A stretch of 15,243 nt of DNA from positions 1 through 15,243 of the forward strand of contig JBKEDH010000007.1 of the NCBI GenBank assembly GCA_047975295.1, written 5' to 3'. Below, piece by piece: positions 14,989 through 15,243 of this stretch. The position numbers and the translations under genes were made by a program. Position 1 is the stretch's first letter; every line of letters starts with the position of its first letter. The notes beneath the pieces are model-generated. The model was not told the DNA's origin, did not search any database, and worked only from the letters and a program-made list of their open reading frames with translations. The stretch comes from JBKEDH01 sp047975295. GTDB lineage: Bacteria > Bacteroidota > Bacteroidia > Flavobacteriales > Flavobacteriaceae.

Positions 14989-15194
14989 AGAGCCTGTTTA
15001 AATTTGTATGATAACTTTTTATATAGTTTATTTTTGATGCAGAATGAGACAAAATAGAAGATAATAGCTGGGCTACTTGATGAAATTTTAACGAAATTAT
15101 GAGCAAAAAGAAATATTAAGACACCTGTAAAAACCTCTGAGATATAAAATACACTAAGCGTGTTTTTAGTTTTTAGAGATACACAGGCTCTAAT
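14986..15194. mobile_element. MITE-like element of about 200 bp with perfect 12-bp terminal inverted repeats
   Basis: ATTAGAGCCTGT (14986-14997) and ACAGGCTCTAAT (15183-15194) are exact reverse complements. The GAGCCTGT core spans 14990-15190, 201 bp. Beyond the 12 bp the ends diverge. There is no transposase ORF, so it would be a non-autonomous element or an internally deleted IS remnant. A TA duplication may flank it (TA before TTAGAG, TA after CTCTAA), but this is not certain. GAGCC-type ends occur in some IS5-related families; that link is recalled, not searched. Confidence 0.6.
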
Positions 15195-15199
15195 AATAA

Positions 15200-15243
15200 T
15201 TATTTTTCACTTCCACCAATAGCTTCTTTAACTTTATCGACAA
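15200..15243 (-). CDS. Possible C-terminal end of a minus-strand gene (13 codons)
   Basis: Reading leftwards from the window edge, codons spell VDKVKEAIGGSEK then TAA (15202-15200). The peptide looks like a genuine charged C-terminus, but 13 codons are too few to name a family. Another frame here is also open briefly. The stop lies 5 nt from the TIR-bounded element. Confidence 0.4.
   Translation of the reverse strand, partial: VDKVKEAIGGSEK

Larger units (their letters stand above)
14865..15199. other. Gene-free tail region with repeat copy C and a TIR-bounded element
   Basis: This stretch of about 335 bp after the esterase gene contains no convincing gene. Its first part is repeat copy C; the rest is an AT-rich element bounded by perfect inverted repeats, both listed separately. 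No transposase fragment could be recognised. Confidence 0.6.

Overview
The window looks like a chromosomal segment from an AT-rich member of the Bacteroidota, most likely the Flavobacteriia. The case rests on candidate promoters of the TAnnTTTG (-7) type, weak or absent Shine-Dalgarno sequences, a SusD-era style of short exported lipoproteins and esterases, a Bacteroidota-type SARP-like regulator, and short palindromic repeats in intergenic gaps. The genus cannot be read from the sequence. No rRNA, CRISPR array, prophage or intact transposase gene is visible.

Layout. 1-1607: the 3' part of gpsA (glycerol-3-phosphate dehydrogenase), then 4 nt later a GH43-like beta-propeller lipoprotein. 1608-1753: a convergent gap with a REP-like inverted repeat. 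1754-4171 (minus): an 805-residue predicted membrane-spanning regulator with a degenerate PI-PLC-like domain and a LamG-like domain outside, one membrane helix, and a SARP-like winged helix plus BTAD domain inside. 4172-4549: a divergent promoter gap. 4550-5923: mgtE (Mg2+ transport) with a TTG start, followed by a bidirectional terminator and tRNA-Ala(GGC) on the minus strand. 6224-7558: a MATE efflux pump. 7595-7854: two very small single-helix membrane proteins. 7912-8361: a QueD/PTPS-family enzyme. 8534-9577 (minus): a membrane-anchored pentapeptide-repeat protein, divergent from lpxH (9683-10441, lipid A synthesis). Then a Gdx-like SMR transporter, a CLC-family anion transporter and an AraC-type regulator, all on the plus strand. 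13191-14864: an exported alpha/beta-hydrolase esterase. The window ends with a repeat, a TIR-bounded element of about 200 bp, and possibly the last codons of a minus-strand gene.

How the genes fit together. Most are housekeeping or envelope genes that do not form one pathway: phospholipid precursor (gpsA), lipid A (lpxH), Mg2+ and anion transport, drug or guanidinium efflux, tRNA and pterin/queuosine metabolism. lpxH and the SMR gene are closely spaced and may be cotranscribed, as may the CLC and AraC genes. The least ordinary items are the one-polypeptide outside-to-inside regulator, three copies of an intergenic palindromic repeat (8411-8497, 13046-13132, about 14914-14988), the TIR-bounded element that abuts the third copy, and the microprotein pair. 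No complete multi-gene defence or biosynthetic system is visible.
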